A DNA stretch of 64,000 nucleotides from Ascochyta rabiei (GCF_004011695.2 NC_082411.1:1472001-1536000), one strand, 5' to 3'. Positions 1 to 11,380 are shown, counted from the first letter of the stretch. The notes: generated by a model from the letters alone, not told the origin. Numbers and translations: made by a program.

Positions 1-395
1 TTGAGTGACAGTGCCTCACATGCCAATCTCATCCCTTGCTTTTGTTGCACGTGGAGGTCCCCGGATGCATCGGTGATCTCCGATATCTACCCAACTTAGC
101 GAGGTACTAGCCTTGTTAGATCCACCAGACTGCTCCCCACCATCCCCACGTTGACCAGCCGACGGTTGTACAGCGACATTGATAAGGACTGCACAATCCT
201 TATTTCTTTTGGAGCTGTTTGCTATTTCGTTCCTTCCGGCGACTGCTGCTTGCTGCCTGAGACACAATCATTTGCACACTGTCACACGCTGATTTCCGTC
301 CATTGGGTCCCGCATACCTGGTTCCTGGACCCGCATCACCTACTATTATAACGTTCCTGGATCGCCTGTCAATCTCATCTTTGCCCCTCCTCAAT
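1..395. other. Upstream region, no gene seen
   Basis: Only short ORFs without recognisable protein features occur here. It is most likely the promoter and 5' leader of the guanine deaminase gene that starts at 396. Confidence 0.5.
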
Positions 396-1823
396 ATGGC
401 AGCTTCCACTCCAATATCAAGAACCATCTACATTGGAACGTTTGCCCACAGCATCTCCCTCACAGAACTTGAGATCTGCGAGAACGGAGTTATCGGTGTT
501 GATGAAAACGGAGTCATAGCCTTTGTCGAGAAAGAGCTGGACCTAGAAGCTGCAAGAGAGAAGCACTCATGGCAAAATGCAACACCTCTCCACCTCTCTA
601 GGAACGCCTTCTTCTTCCCCGGCTTCATCGACACACACACCCACGCCCCACAACACCCAAACACGGGTCTTTTCGGTAAAACCACTCTTCTGGATTGGCT
701 ACAGACATACACCTTTCCTATGGAGTCCTCTTTCTCAGACCTCAAGCGCGCCGAGATAATATACCGCAACTTTGTTTCCAGAACTCTCTCGCACGGCACA
801 ACAACAGCAGCCTACTACGCCACCATCCATGTTCCTGCCACCAATCTCTTGGCTGACGTCTGCCTTGCGAGGGGTCAAAGAGCGCTGGTAGGGCGAGTAT
901 GCATGAACTCGGACTTATCGCCTGACTACTACCGCGACGCTTCTGTCTCCCGAAGCGTAGCAGACTCGAAGGCGAGTATCGACTACATCCGTTCCATCGA
1001 CCCGAAAGGCTCTATCGTCCGTCCGGTAGTTACACCGCGCTTCGCACCGTCATGCACATCAGAAATGTTGTCCGCCATCGGGAGATTAGCAGAAGAAGAA
1101 GACGCGTACATACAAACGCATATCAGTGAGAACAAGGGCGAGATTGCGCTGGTGCAGGAACTGTTCCCGGAGAGCAAGAGCTACACAGACGTCTACGACA
1201 CAGCGAACATCCTGACACCGAAAACCATCTTAGCGCATGCTATTCATCTAAGTAACGACGAGCGACGCACCATTCTAGCCCGCGGATCGTCCATTTCTCA
1301 TTGTCCCTGCAGCAACACCGCCATCACAAGTGGATGCGCACCGATCAGGGAGCTGTTAGATGAAGGCCACACGATCGGACTGGGCACAGACATATCCGGT
1401 GGCTTCCATCCCAGCATCCTGGAAAATGTACGACACGCAATTTGGACGTCGCGACACTTGAGCATGCAGAGCGATTTGGGTGAAAAGGCAAAGCTGAGCA
1501 CCGAGGAAGCGTTGTATCTTGCTACGCGCGGTGGTGCAGCCGTGGTAGGCCTGTCCGACAAAGTCGGCGCGTTCGAGGTCGGAATGGAGTTCGACGCCCA
1601 GATGATTGACTTGGGAGATGTAGAGAATGGAGGATCAAACGATAGCCAGTTTAATGCTGGGCCTGTGGACATATTTGGCTGGGAAAGCTGGGCCGATAAA
1701 GTGGAGAAGTGGGTATATTCTGGTGATGACAGGAACACAACAGCTGTGTGGGTGAGGGGGAGGCTGGTGCACAAGACTTCGAGATATCAGAAGCTGCAGC
1801 CTAATGGAGCAGCGACACCATGA
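396..1823 (+). CDS. GUD1: Guanine deaminase (amidohydrolase)
   Basis: Single-exon gene of 475 aa. Guanine deaminase hydrolyses guanine to xanthine and ammonia in the cytosol, in purine salvage and catabolism. The amidohydrolase metal and active-site motifs are visible in order: PGFIDTHTHAPQ near residue 80 (HxH metal ligands, with the APQ typical of guanine deaminases), HISENKGE in the middle (His and Glu), LAHAIHLSNDE (His), and GLGTDISGG (metal-ligand Asp). The length fits the family (about 450-500 aa). The first ATG of the open frame is at 396; the frame is open upstream but without another ATG. The next gene runs in the same direction after a 330-nt gap. Assignment to the ATZ/TRZ-guanine deaminase subfamily is secure from the motifs; substrate specificity is inferred from the family. 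Confidence 0.93.
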   Translation: MAASTPISRTIYIGTFAHSISLTELEICENGVIGVDENGVIAFVEKELDLEAAREKHSWQNATPLHLSRNAFFFPGFIDTHTHAPQHPNTGLFGKTTLLDWLQTYTFPMESSFSDLKRAEIIYRNFVSRTLSHGTTTAAYYATIHVPATNLLADVCLARGQRALVGRVCMNSDLSPDYYRDASVSRSVADSKASIDYIRSIDPKGSIVRPVVTPRFAPSCTSEMLSAIGRLAEEEDAYIQTHISENKGEIALVQELFPESKSYTDVYDTANILTPKTILAHAIHLSNDERRTILARGSSISHCPCSNTAITSGCAPIRELLDEGHTIGLGTDISGGFHPSILENVRHAIWTSRHLSMQSDLGEKAKLSTEEALYLATRGGAAVVGLSDKVGAFEVGMEFDAQMIDLGDVENGGSNDSQFNAGPVDIFGWESWADKVEKWVYSGDDRNTTAVWVRGRLVHKTSRYQKLQPNGAATP

Positions 1824-2155
1824 TGATGCTTTGCTTGGGAGGGCGGCAATGGCGTTGGATGCATGGCTTGGTAAGGAAGATGTTATAAGTTTAGACAAAT
1901 CGGATATTAGATGTAACAGAAATACAAAGAATGTCAATTGATAGTACCGTGAGTTGATTCCTGTCGCCTTTACCATTGGGACAGATCATGTGGTGAGCAG
2001 CGGTTATTTTATGGGGGTTTTAAGTTTGTGTAACTGTTGGTGGGGCGCAGCTGGAATCACAAGGCAACAATCCATTGTGGCGCAGCTGCAACCAGAATTT
2101 GCTCTTTGAATCTTTGATCTCAGACACTCATTTCATAAAGCACTCTTAGTTTACC
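1824..2155. other. Intergenic region between guanine deaminase and F-box gene
   Basis: A 332-nt spacer. The decamer GGCGCAGCTG occurs twice about 35 nt apart (near 2045 and 2080) upstream of the next start codon. It could be a binding site, but nothing else supports that. Confidence 0.4.
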
Positions 2156-3457
2156 ATGTCATGGGACCTCAACCTCTGTATGGATTGGGGAGGAAAGGTG
2201 TTGGTCCCCTTTCACTATTTCGTTCAACCACGGTCACCACTCTCTCCAGCACCGTCATGCCAGCCGTTTCCATTCCTCAACCTACCAATCGACCTCCAAC
2301 TCATCATCTACGAGCACTGCGATGCCCCTACGCTGTTTCATTTAATGCACACATGCTTGCGCACACGTAGCCCCGCAGCCAAACTGTTCTGGACGAATGA
2401 TTCAATAGACTACTGGTACCACTGCCACGATTCTGGGCTGTTTGATTTCGGAAATCGCGACTGCGTCGTTGTAAAGCATTGTTTAGAGTTTGCGCAACGC
2501 ATCACCAGGATCGATGTTGATCTGACAAGACTCGAGATGCACTTCGGAGGAGATGACGAACCTCCCCTGTTTCGGGAGCAAGCAAGCACAGTAAGAAAGG
2601 CGCAAGATTTCTGGAGTAAAGTGGAAAAAGCTTTCCCGGCTGTAAAAAGAATGGTATTGGCGGGTTGTTTACCACGACGAGAACTACCGCCGCCACCTGG
2701 CGAGTTCGACCAAGACTATGCCACGATAGAGACTGTTGTAAACTGCGCACCTTCTCATGTCGTCGTTTGGATAGCTTTCAACAACAGGCGTATTTTTGAT
2801 CGTCAGCACTGTGCCTTGTGGCAGGTATCGAGTGGCTCGGAGCCTAGATGGCAGCTCCTCGACGAGAACTGGGCGCCAACTCGAGTCCTGCCCCCAGTGC
2901 GGAAGTTCTCGGCCTCTCCCTTGGGAGATCTATTAACATTCACACGTCAAAATCTCTATCTGATGCTCGAGACCCGGGGCCTCGACCAGCTGAAGATGGA
3001 AACTTATGCGAGGTATGCGGTTGACGGTGTCATTCGATGTCCACGCTTGGACTGTGATGCTACGTTTCCAAAAAGAGATCAATGGGAACAACATCTGCAA
3101 AACAGTAGTCATTGGCGCTTGGGGTCGAAATTCGGATACGAAGGGGAGCATATGATGGAACTTTTGTACTTCAAGCATACACCCGAGACAGTGAAGGCTG
3201 CTATAGAAGCACGGAAGCAGCGTATCGATGCAGGGTATCGTCAAACAAGAAAACTACAGAGGCGGGTAGGCTGTGGCTGGAACGAAGAGGGTAGTGAGCA
3301 GAGACGACTCTTTGAGGAGCAGTATTTTGCTCAGTTGAAAGAAGAGAACTTCGCTGCGCCGGGAGAATTTTTCATGGAGCCGGGATCATATAACGCGTGG
3401 TTAGACCTTCTATATATGTACTTTGATCCGACGCATATTTACTATGCAGGCGAGTAA
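2156..3457 (+). CDS. F-box-like and C2H2 zinc-finger protein, uncharacterised
   Basis: Single-exon 433-aa protein. An F-box-like helix pair lies near residues 40-75 (LNLPIDLQLIIYEHC followed by a leucine- and cysteine-rich segment), a layout common in large Pleosporalean families of unknown function. Around residue 295 there is a C2H2 finger (CPRLDCDATFPKRDQWEQHL, then a histidine 5-6 residues later). The rest is a globular alpha/beta region with many Trp and Tyr residues and no signal peptide or membrane segment. An F-box would suggest a role as an SCF ubiquitin-ligase adaptor, but the match is weak. The start is the first ATG of the frame. I do not recognise the specific family. Confidence 0.75.
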   Translation: MSWDLNLCMDWGGKVLVPFHYFVQPRSPLSPAPSCQPFPFLNLPIDLQLIIYEHCDAPTLFHLMHTCLRTRSPAAKLFWTNDSIDYWYHCHDSGLFDFGNRDCVVVKHCLEFAQRITRIDVDLTRLEMHFGGDDEPPLFREQASTVRKAQDFWSKVEKAFPAVKRMVLAGCLPRRELPPPPGEFDQDYATIETVVNCAPSHVVVWIAFNNRRIFDRQHCALWQVSSGSEPRWQLLDENWAPTRVLPPVRKFSASPLGDLLTFTRQNLYLMLETRGLDQLKMETYARYAVDGVIRCPRLDCDATFPKRDQWEQHLQNSSHWRLGSKFGYEGEHMMELLYFKHTPETVKAAIEARKQRIDAGYRQTRKLQRRVGCGWNEEGSEQRRLFEEQYFAQLKEENFAAPGEFFMEPGSYNAWLDLLYMYFDPTHIYYAGE

Positions 3458-3622
3458 GAGGTTGTTACGATGGATTCGAATACTGGCTTCGGTAGTTTTA
3501 TTGTTTTCTGTCACAGTTTCCAACACCAAGCCTCCGGCAGGGCTATATATTGAATATCTGTAGTCTCCCGTGGATTTCTTGTATTCCTCGCTATCTTTGC
3601 TTACCTCCTCTTTGTCTAAAAT

Positions 3623-5260
3623 CTATTGTCTTTCTCCTCGCTTTGTGAGTACGGCTTTCTTCCACCGTAATAGGGCGATGATGATTACAGTCCATCGCTC
3701 AAACTGAAAGAGTGGCGTCGGTTCAAGTCTCAGCCAGTCGATTTTTCGAACACTGACAACCGTTTGGTTTTGTAGCGCTTTTGTCAGACAATGAGCCAAG
3801 AACTCCACCTGCTTTTCGTTGAGAGACTGGTCCCGAAGACCAAAGCTCAGCTTCAACTGCGCCAGAGGGGGACTGCTTGCTCGTAGGCACTCTGATGTCC
3901 CTATCGGCGCGAGAGAAATAGACTGATCGTTCGGCAGCAGACGCCAGAGGTGAGATGGTGTTTCGTGTCGTCGAACATCCATACAAATGCGCTGATTCAG
4001 GTAAAACGTCGAGAAGGACTTGTCGCCACGTTCCCTTACCAGATCTCTCAGGGTATCAATCAGAGCTCGAGTGAAGGACCACGGGCCAGGTGATGCTGTG
4101 GTTTGATCGATAGGACAAGCACTTAGTAACTCCATTCGCCTTGACGAATTTGTGCTCTTTCCTTCCGAGTATCCGTTCCCGCCGGAACTCCGATTATGCA
4201 TGGAATTACTTGCATAGCACGTGTCCAAAATTGTCAGAACGTCTGCATCTATGTCCTCTGATCGCAGAATCTTTTCTGCCTTCTGCCAGTTTACGTGAGC
4301 ATCCTTGAGACCCCCACCCATTACAGGAACGATGCTTGCGAACAATTGTAGATAATTTTCTAGCTCTCTATAGACACCGTTTCCAGTGTAGTACACAATC
4401 ATTAGACTGTTTGGTCCATCGTTTTCTGCGGCGAAGGTTGATATACGTCGATGCAGCTGAAGTTGGGGTTTGCTTGCGACATTGAGCTCCACAGTCTCGG
4501 TGTGGAAGTGAAATTGCTCACGAAAGACAGCTGCGAGTTCTTCCAACTAAAATGTTGTCAGTCGTCTCATCAGCTTTCTATCATGGGTATATACAAGGAT
4601 AGGTGCGAACATAGGTATGAGATGACTGGCTACGTACCTCACTGCGGGTCTTGAGCTCGTCCAGCTCTTCTGCCCACTTCACAAGTAATACAGCGACATG
4701 TGAGTAATTCTCTGATCGATTCAAGTTTTTCGAAGTTGCTTCCTCCCACAGTCTCCTCATGGCTTGTTCCTGCAATTGGTCTTCGGGGTTTGCAGTACTC
4801 TTGTCAATGCTGATGTTTTCATCACGCTCCAGAAGGGCTGTTGACGCTGAGGCACTTTCATGGATAATCGCCAGAGTGTGAGTATATCACCCAGCCACTC
4901 GCCTTCAACAGAGAAGAATTCGACAAGTCTCGGAGCTAAGAGCTCTTGGAGTGTCCATCCTCTTTTGAACCATCTGCTTTTCAAGAATGCCTGTCTCCAT
5001 GGCCGTTGAGAGAACAAAGCATGCCCACTTGAGTCCATGCGCATCTTGTCGCTCGAAACATCGGCCAGATATACGTAGCACTTCGCAGATCTTTGGTACC
5101 AGCGAAACATTGAGTTTATAGCTTCCTGAAGCTCTGCGCTGCTCCCTTTGTCGATGCAACAGGTGTCTACCCAAAAGTAGCGGAGGCCATCCTTGGCGGC
5201 CTGATTTGCGCAGAAGTGGAGCTTCTGGTAGCCCGCCTTGCTCTTGCCCCTGGCTTTCAT
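3623..5260 (-). CDS. Truncated HET domain joined to a caspase-like (C14) domain
   Basis: The 5' part encodes a HET-domain core: KAGYQKLHFC, YFWVDTCCIDK, SMFRWYQRSAKCYVYLADV and WFKRGWTLQELLAP are classic HET blocks of fungal incompatibility proteins. The usual YAILSHTW start is not found intact; upstream codons to about 5290 read HTW then EEVTFKEI, preceded by a stop. After EWLG the frame must change. A 44-nt GTGATA..CAG intron (4847-4890) is possible, but the skipped bases read IIHESASASTALL in another frame, like the HET IHE..AL block, so a frameshift is equally possible. A clean intron follows (4547-4637, GTACGT..TTAG), then a caspase-like domain with LMIVYYTGNG and VLTILDTCYAS. The catalytic Cys is present but the His of the GHG motif is Asn. 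Alternatively, the caspase-like gene starts alone at ATG 4760 and the HET part is a relic. Confidence 0.65.
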
Positions 5261-6167
5261 TATCTCCTTGAAGGTGACTTCCTCATGATTAGCTATCCAG
5301 GTATGTCTGTCAGTGGACGGAGAAAGCTACGCGAACTCGCGTCTTTTGCGACGGGCAATCGATCCCGCATCTTATCAAGGGTCCATGCTTCCACCCGCGA
5401 ACGCGAAAGCGGGCCCTCAAGTGCGTCGTCGCTCGTGATGTGACGGGGGAAAAGCGGAGTGGTTGAGCATCAAGCATGGAGTAACAGAATGCGCTTTCAG
5501 GCCTACTTGGACGCATAATGTTTCCTAATTGGTGAATATGTTGCAGCTACGGACGGCGAGCCGGCCTGGCTTCCACCATCGTAGCCAAGACCAACGACCG
5601 TTGGCTCGGTAAGGATGCCAATCGTCTTATCAGGTCCCTCGGCGGCGCCGAATCAATCAAGGGCTGCGGATAACGACGGTTTATGGTTTGGTCAAGCAGG
5701 TGCACCTTAGCTGGGTCGATTGCTGAAAATCATTGAGAAGAGCGTGGCAAGAAATCTTTTTCTTCATTCTTTCCTGGGGACTCTTTGCCGCGGACGACCG
5801 TCTCTGGGAACGCTCCAGCAAGGCGCAAGACAGACAGCTACAACGACACGAGCAGTGGCAAGCTCCAATACCTTCTTGGCCAGCTTCAATACCTTCTTGG
5901 CCAGCTTCAATACCTTGTTGGCCAGCTTCAATACCTTGTTGGCCAGCTTCAATACCTTGTTGGCCAGCTTCAATACCTTCTTGGCCAAGCTGTAGATTGC
6001 TTGAGCGAAGCTGCGATTGACACTGTCCGTAATGCTCACCCTCCAGAATCCCACTCGCCTGTGCCGCTGACCTCTCTCCAGCGTCCCCGCTCGCGCCTCC
6101 CTCCCTCTCCACATCTCCACGCCCCGCATTGTAGCTTCTTAGTCTCTGGGGACGAAGAAAGGTCACA
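5261..6167. other. Upstream region of glycine dehydrogenase with HET remnant and minisatellite
   Basis: It holds the last in-frame HET codons (to about 5290, minus strand), an unexplained GC-rich stretch, the 21-bp tandem repeat listed separately, and the presumed promoter and leader of the glycine dehydrogenase gene. No complete gene was recognised. Confidence 0.5.
5871..5992. repeat. 21-bp tandem repeat (minisatellite), about 6 copies
   Basis: The unit CCTTSTTGGCCAGCTTCAATA repeats head to tail at 21-bp spacing from 5871. Copies 1, 2 and 6 carry TTCTTGG and copies 3-5 carry TTGTTGG; the sixth copy is partial. Because 21 is a multiple of three, several frames stay open on both strands and would give heptad peptides. 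It lies about 180-300 bp upstream of the glycine dehydrogenase start codon. Confidence 0.95.
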
Positions 6168-9100
6168 ATGCGCACCGCCTGCGTCAGGGCAGCGAGCTCT
6201 GCCACCAGGCTCGCTCGCTCCACACGCGTTGCTCAGCCTCCTCGCCCGGCTGTCGCCAAATGCACACAGCGCGCGATCGTGAGCCATGGTCAGCCGTTCA
6301 GAGCGTTTCAGCAAGCTGCGGCCGCTCAGCCCGCCGACGACGTGCTCGAGACACCCACGCAGAGCTCTGATGCTGCAAAGCCGACTGAAGCGCTTGACAC
6401 GTTTCCCCGCAGACACATTGGTCCCTCTGCCGAGTCGGCCGAGGCGATGCTGAAGGCGCTCGACCCGCCCGTAGGCAGTCTGGACGAGTTTGTGCGCCAG
6501 GTCATTCCTGCAGACATCCTCAACGACCGCGAGCTCAGCGTCGGGAAGCTCTCAGATCGCCATGGCACAGACTGGCAGGCGAATGGCGTGCCCGAGTCGG
6601 TTTTCCTCAAGAACGCAAAACGCATCATGGGCCAGAACAGGCCTGGCAAGAGCTTGATCGGTCAGGGCTACTACAACACAAACGTGCCCGACGTCATCAA
6701 GCGCAACGTGCTCGAGAACCCTCAATGGTACACCAGCTACACGCCGTACCAGCCTGAAATCAGCCAGGGCCGCCTGGAATCACTACTCAACTTCCAAACC
6801 ATGGTCACAGATCTGACTGCTCTCTCGATTGCGAACGCTTCCCTGCTCGATGAGCCTACCGCCGCTGCTGAGGCTATGACCATGTCTCTCGGTGCGCTGC
6901 CAATGTCGCGCCAGAAGCGTCCGAATAAGACGTTCCTCGTTTCCTCCACCTGCCACCCTCAGACCATCCAAGTGCTCTACTCGCGCGCCGAGGGATTCGG
7001 CGTCAAGATTGAAATCGCAGATGTACTCGCAGACAACAGCAAGCGCGTTGAGGAGCTTGGGCAAGATCTCGTTGGTGTTCTGGCACAGTACCCTGATACC
7101 GACGGTGGTGTCAGCGACTTCCGCGGTCTTGCAGACAAGGTCCACAAGCAGGGCGCGCTTTTCAGCGTAGCTACCGATCTCCTTGCCCTTACGGTGCTCA
7201 CTCCCCCAGGAGAGTTTGGCGCGGATATCGCGTTTGGAAACGCGCAGCGCTTCGGTGTGCCACTCGGCTTTGGTGGCCCTCACGCTGCCTTCTTTGCCAG
7301 CGTCGACAAGCACAAGCGCAAGATTCCTGGTCGTATCATTGGTCTCTCCAAGGATAGGTTAGGAAACCCAGCGGCGCGCCTTGCGCTGCAGACGCGAGAG
7401 CAGCACATTCGTCGTGAAAAGGCTACAAGTAACGTTTGCACAGCGCAGGCCTTGCTTGCCAACATGAGCGCCATGTACGCCGTCTACCACGGACCAAACG
7501 GTCTGACACAGATTGCTAAGCAGGTCGTCGCAAAGACGAGGCTTGTGCAGCAAGCACTTGTCGACGCTGGATACAAGACTGGTCAGCGCGGAAACCTGGA
7601 CAACGCTCCGGCTGCTTTCGATACCTTTGTTGTGAAGACTGGCAACAACACCGAGCCACTGATCGCCGAGCTGGAACGCAATGAGATCCTAGTGCGAAAG
7701 GTGGACGACAGTCACATTGGTCTCTCGTTCGATGAGACCACTACCTCCCAGACCATTTCCGCACTACTAAAGACTCTCACCAAGGGCAGCGCCAAGGTCG
7801 ACTTTTCACAAGAGGTCGCAGTTGAGGCACCTGAGGGCTACAAGAGGACTACCCCCTTCTTGACACACCCCGTTTTCAACTCGCACCACTCAGAAACCGA
7901 GCTGCTACGATACATCAACCACCTGGCCTCCAAGGATCTGTCGCTTGTTCACTCAATGATCCCCCTCGGTTCCTGCACAATGAAGCTTAACTCAACATCC
8001 GAGATGGCACCTGTGTCGTGGGAGACTACCGGCAACTTGCACCCCTTCCTGCCCCTCGAGCGTGCGAAGGGCTACCTCGAGATGATTGGTCAGCTTGAGA
8101 GTGACCTGGCGGACATCACAGGTTTTGACGCCGTCTCGCTGCAACCCAACTCTGGCGCCCAGGGTGAGTTTGCTGGTCTACGCGTCATCCGCAAGTACCT
8201 CGAGCAACAACCAGGCAAGAAGCGCGACATTTGCTTGATCCCCGTCTCTGCCCACGGTACCAACCCTGCCAGTGCAGCTATGTGCGGCATGCGTGTCGTG
8301 CCTGTCAAGTGCGACACCGCCACCGGTAACCTCGACATTGCTGACCTCAAGGCCAAGTGCGAGAAGCACAAGGACGAGCTTGGCGCTTTTATGATCACCT
8401 ACCCTTCCACTTTCGGTGTTTTCGAGCCCGCCGCTAAAGAGGCTTGCGACCTGATTCACCAGCACGGAGGTCAAGTATACATGGACGGTGCCAACATGAA
8501 CGCCCAGATCGGGCTGTGCTCACCTGGTGAGATTGGTGCTGATGTCTGCCATCTCAACCTCCACAAGACCTTCTGCATTCCTCACGGCGGTGGTGGACCA
8601 GGTGTCGGACCCATTGGTGTGAAGAGTCACCTCGCTCCTTTCCTGCCAGGCCACTTACGTAACGAAACTGGCGGTGCGCAAGCAGTATATCCCATATCCG
8701 GTGCACCATGGGGTAGCGCATCCATTCTCCCTATCAGCTGGGCATACATCAAGATGATGGGCTCGATTGGGCTGACACACGCCACCAAGATGACGCTGTT
8801 GAACGCAAACTACATCCTCTCTAGGCTCAAGCCTCACTACCCCATCCTCTACACCAACGATGAAGGCCGTTGCGCTCACGAATTCATTCTGGACGTGCGC
8901 GGCTTCAAGGAGTCTGCTGGCGTCGAAGCAATCGACATCGCCAAGCGTCTTCAAGATTACGGTTTCCACGCCCCGACCATGAGCTGGCCTGTCGCTAACA
9001 CTCTCATGATCGAGCCGACAGAATCAGAGAGCAAAGTCGAGCTTGACCGCTTCTGCGATGCGCTAATCTCTATCCGCAAGGAGATCAAGGATATCGAAGA

Positions 9101-9424
9101 TGGCAAGCAGCCCAAGGGTGCGGGTAAGAACTTGCTTACGAACTCACCACACACTCAGCAAGACCTCATTGTAGGTGACTGGGATCGCGCGTACAGCAGG
9201 GAAGATGCTGCGTACCCGCTGGCATATCTAAAGGAGAAGAAGTTCTGGCCTAGCGTCACGAGGTTGGACGATGGTAAGCCTTGCACCCTTTGTACCCTAA
9301 CCTGTTAAGATGTCGATACTAACATGACATAGCCTACGGTGACACCAACCTCTTCTGCACATGTGCACCTATGGAGTCTGAGGGCGGTGACATCACCGGA
9401 GCCGCTGCGCCCAACCCAACCTAA
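6168..9424 (+). CDS. GCV2: Glycine dehydrogenase (decarboxylating), P-protein
   Basis: Two exons (6168-9273, 9333-9424) encode 1065 aa. The P-protein is the pyridoxal-phosphate enzyme of the mitochondrial glycine cleavage system: it decarboxylates glycine and passes the aminomethyl group to the H-protein lipoyl arm. The N-terminus is Arg/Ala/Ser-rich with no acids, as in a mitochondrial presequence. The mature domain opens with FPRRHIGPSAESAEAML. The PLP lysine sits in HLNLHKTFCIPHGGGGPG (Lys about residue 800), and SMIPLGSCTMKLNS is the second-half signature. A 59-nt intron (GTAAGC, CTAAC branch, ATAG) precedes a last exon reading DAYGDTNLFCTCAP, the expected family C-terminus. Length matches fungal homologues (about 1030-1070 aa). 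A minisatellite lies in its upstream region. Confidence 0.97.
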
Positions 9425-10510
9425 TTCACCCTTCTTAACAATGGGTGGTAACTCTGATTCTTTTACGTTTTGCTTGCATTTACTTCAACACCAGCGTGGG
9501 AGTCCGGCGCCTCAACATATCCCTTTTTTCAACACACAGCTGGTATCATTTCTCAATTGGCATACAACATCGGCGTTTTGGTGGATATAATCGTGCCGAA
9601 GAACTTGAATGAGAAGAGTAGTGAGTGATAAGAGATACAGCATGAAGACGAATTCAACAACTTCGTAAATGTTCAATATCTGCACGCGTCCCACGTGAAT
9701 GTTTGGAAGATGGTTCTAATATGTTCAGCTGGTGTATCTCTATCTCGATCAATCCTCTAGAACCTACCATTGGTCTGCAGCATTCGAAAATCAAGCTTAG
9801 GTTCACATGTCATTGCGACGCTCCAAAAATCAACCAACACGCTCATGATGGAGAATTCGATGGTATACCAAGAACAAGACGCGAAAACGCGTACGTCTTG
9901 CTTTCTATCAGTAGCCCTGCATATGTGTAGCCACGCCAGAGAATATCTGTTTGCGAAAATCACCAACAAAGAAGGAGCTGATTACCGTGAGAGCAAAAAG
10001 ACACCAATGTATAGATGAAATGAGCAAATGCTTCTATTATTCCACTGATATGAAATTTCACATCTTGCTCTCAACTAAGCGTGAACGAGCGTAAGCTTGA
10101 CATGGCAACCTTGAGCTTTGCCTGCAAGAAGGTAGAAAGATACGGACGACGGCATGTGATTGTGAGCTTATCCCTTTTCGAACTGAAATTAACAGATCTT
10201 GTCCGATATCTAGAAAACATGTCTTATTCCTCCAAACGCAGACTCACCTCGATACTGTTTTCTGATACTGTGGCTGATTCGAACGTGGCCGAGCCCGCTT
10301 CTCTGGGGTTGTCTAGCTGGCTCTGACTGCCAGCTCAGGGAGACCTTACGGCAATGCGCTATCTCGTTACTGAATCGGGATGGCGTTCTGTGTTACCCTG
10401 ATTTCCTCGACAAGAGCACCTTATAAGAAGGTCTGCAGCCCGAAATCAAACAGCTCTCGGGGTTATCGATTGGTCTCTAGGGCGTCACGAGGAACGCATA
10501 GCTTGAGTGT
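9425..10510. other. Long intergenic region, nothing recognised
   Basis: About 1.1 kb between the convergent glycine dehydrogenase gene and the C2H2 gene. Only short, low-quality ORFs occur. Presumably the two 3' UTRs plus spacer. Confidence 0.5.
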
Positions 10511-11380
10511 TTATGCGAAACCGATTCTTCCCTGTCCCGTCAAGATGCCCTCGACATTTCTCTGCACATCGTTGAACCTCGCAGTTCCACACGTCTCGCT
10601 CTCGAGATGATTGAATAGCGCCGCGAGGGCCCTGAACTCCCTACCGCATGCGCGCCCCGGGCAGTGATACACCTTCTCCTTATGTGCTGGCGAGTTGACG
10701 TGGGCGTTTAGACTCTTCAGCTCCCGAAAAGCTTTATGGCAGAGGTAGCATTCGTACATGCCAAGGTGAGGATTCCAAGACGCGGAGGTAGCGGTTATCG
10801 AAGACTCAGTAGGGTGGAACGTGATGAATTTCTTGGTGATGATGTGGCTCTGATCGCGGCGGCGAATCTCAGAGAGGATGGTGTCGCGGTTCAACGAGCG
10901 AGCATTCTTGCAAGAGCCGGTCTCGAGGTGATGTGTTACGCCTGTCGCTGTTGCGAAGTTACGTTTGCAGAAGGGACAGGTGATGTCGGTACCGCGGTGT
11001 ATGTTGCTATTCATGTGCTAGGCTTGCTAAGTAATGACAACAAGAACTTCCGAACCCAAAAAAATACTTACCTGTCGCAGATTGTTCTCGTTCTCGAACC
11101 CCTTGTCGCACGGTTGGCATCGGTGAATCCGGTAGTGATCCATCTGTTGCATGTGGTACTTCGCCTGGGCACGAGTATCGAAGCTATATGAGCAGGCTTC
11201 ACACTCAAAGGCCTTGCGCCAATGATCAAACTCGTTCATATGGTCACAGGCACCCCCCCAAGTGTAGAATTCGTCGTTGCACATATCGCATTCATAGTAA
11301 TGGCCAGTAGCATCCATATGTTGCCGACATGCTCGCCAGCTGTTGAACGTGCGATTGCAAACACCACATTCAGAGTCCAT
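10511..11380 (-). CDS. Multi-C2H2 zinc-finger protein
   Basis: Two exons (11072-11380, 10511-11017) around a 54-nt intron (GTAAGT..CTAG) encode 271 aa. About seven zinc fingers follow one another: CGVCNRTFNSWRACRQHM, ECDMCNDEFYTWGGACDHM, CEACSYSFDTRAQAKYHM, CQPCDKGFENENNLRQHM (created across the splice junction, which confirms the intron), CPFCKRNFATATGVTHHL ending in Cys (C2HC), CYLCHKAFRELKSLNAHV, and a final CPGRACGREF finger ending in Cys. This arrangement is common in filamentous fungi; such proteins bind DNA or RNA. No other domain, signal peptide or membrane segment is seen. The specific target is unknown. Confidence 0.87.

Noticed and set aside
5681..6282. Overlapping ORFs through the 21-bp repeat on both strands
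   Set aside because: All depend on the repeat period of 21 and have no conserved sequence outside it; treated as a minisatellite.
6783..7553. Antisense ORFs within the glycine dehydrogenase gene
   Set aside because: Shadow frames of a strongly supported gene.
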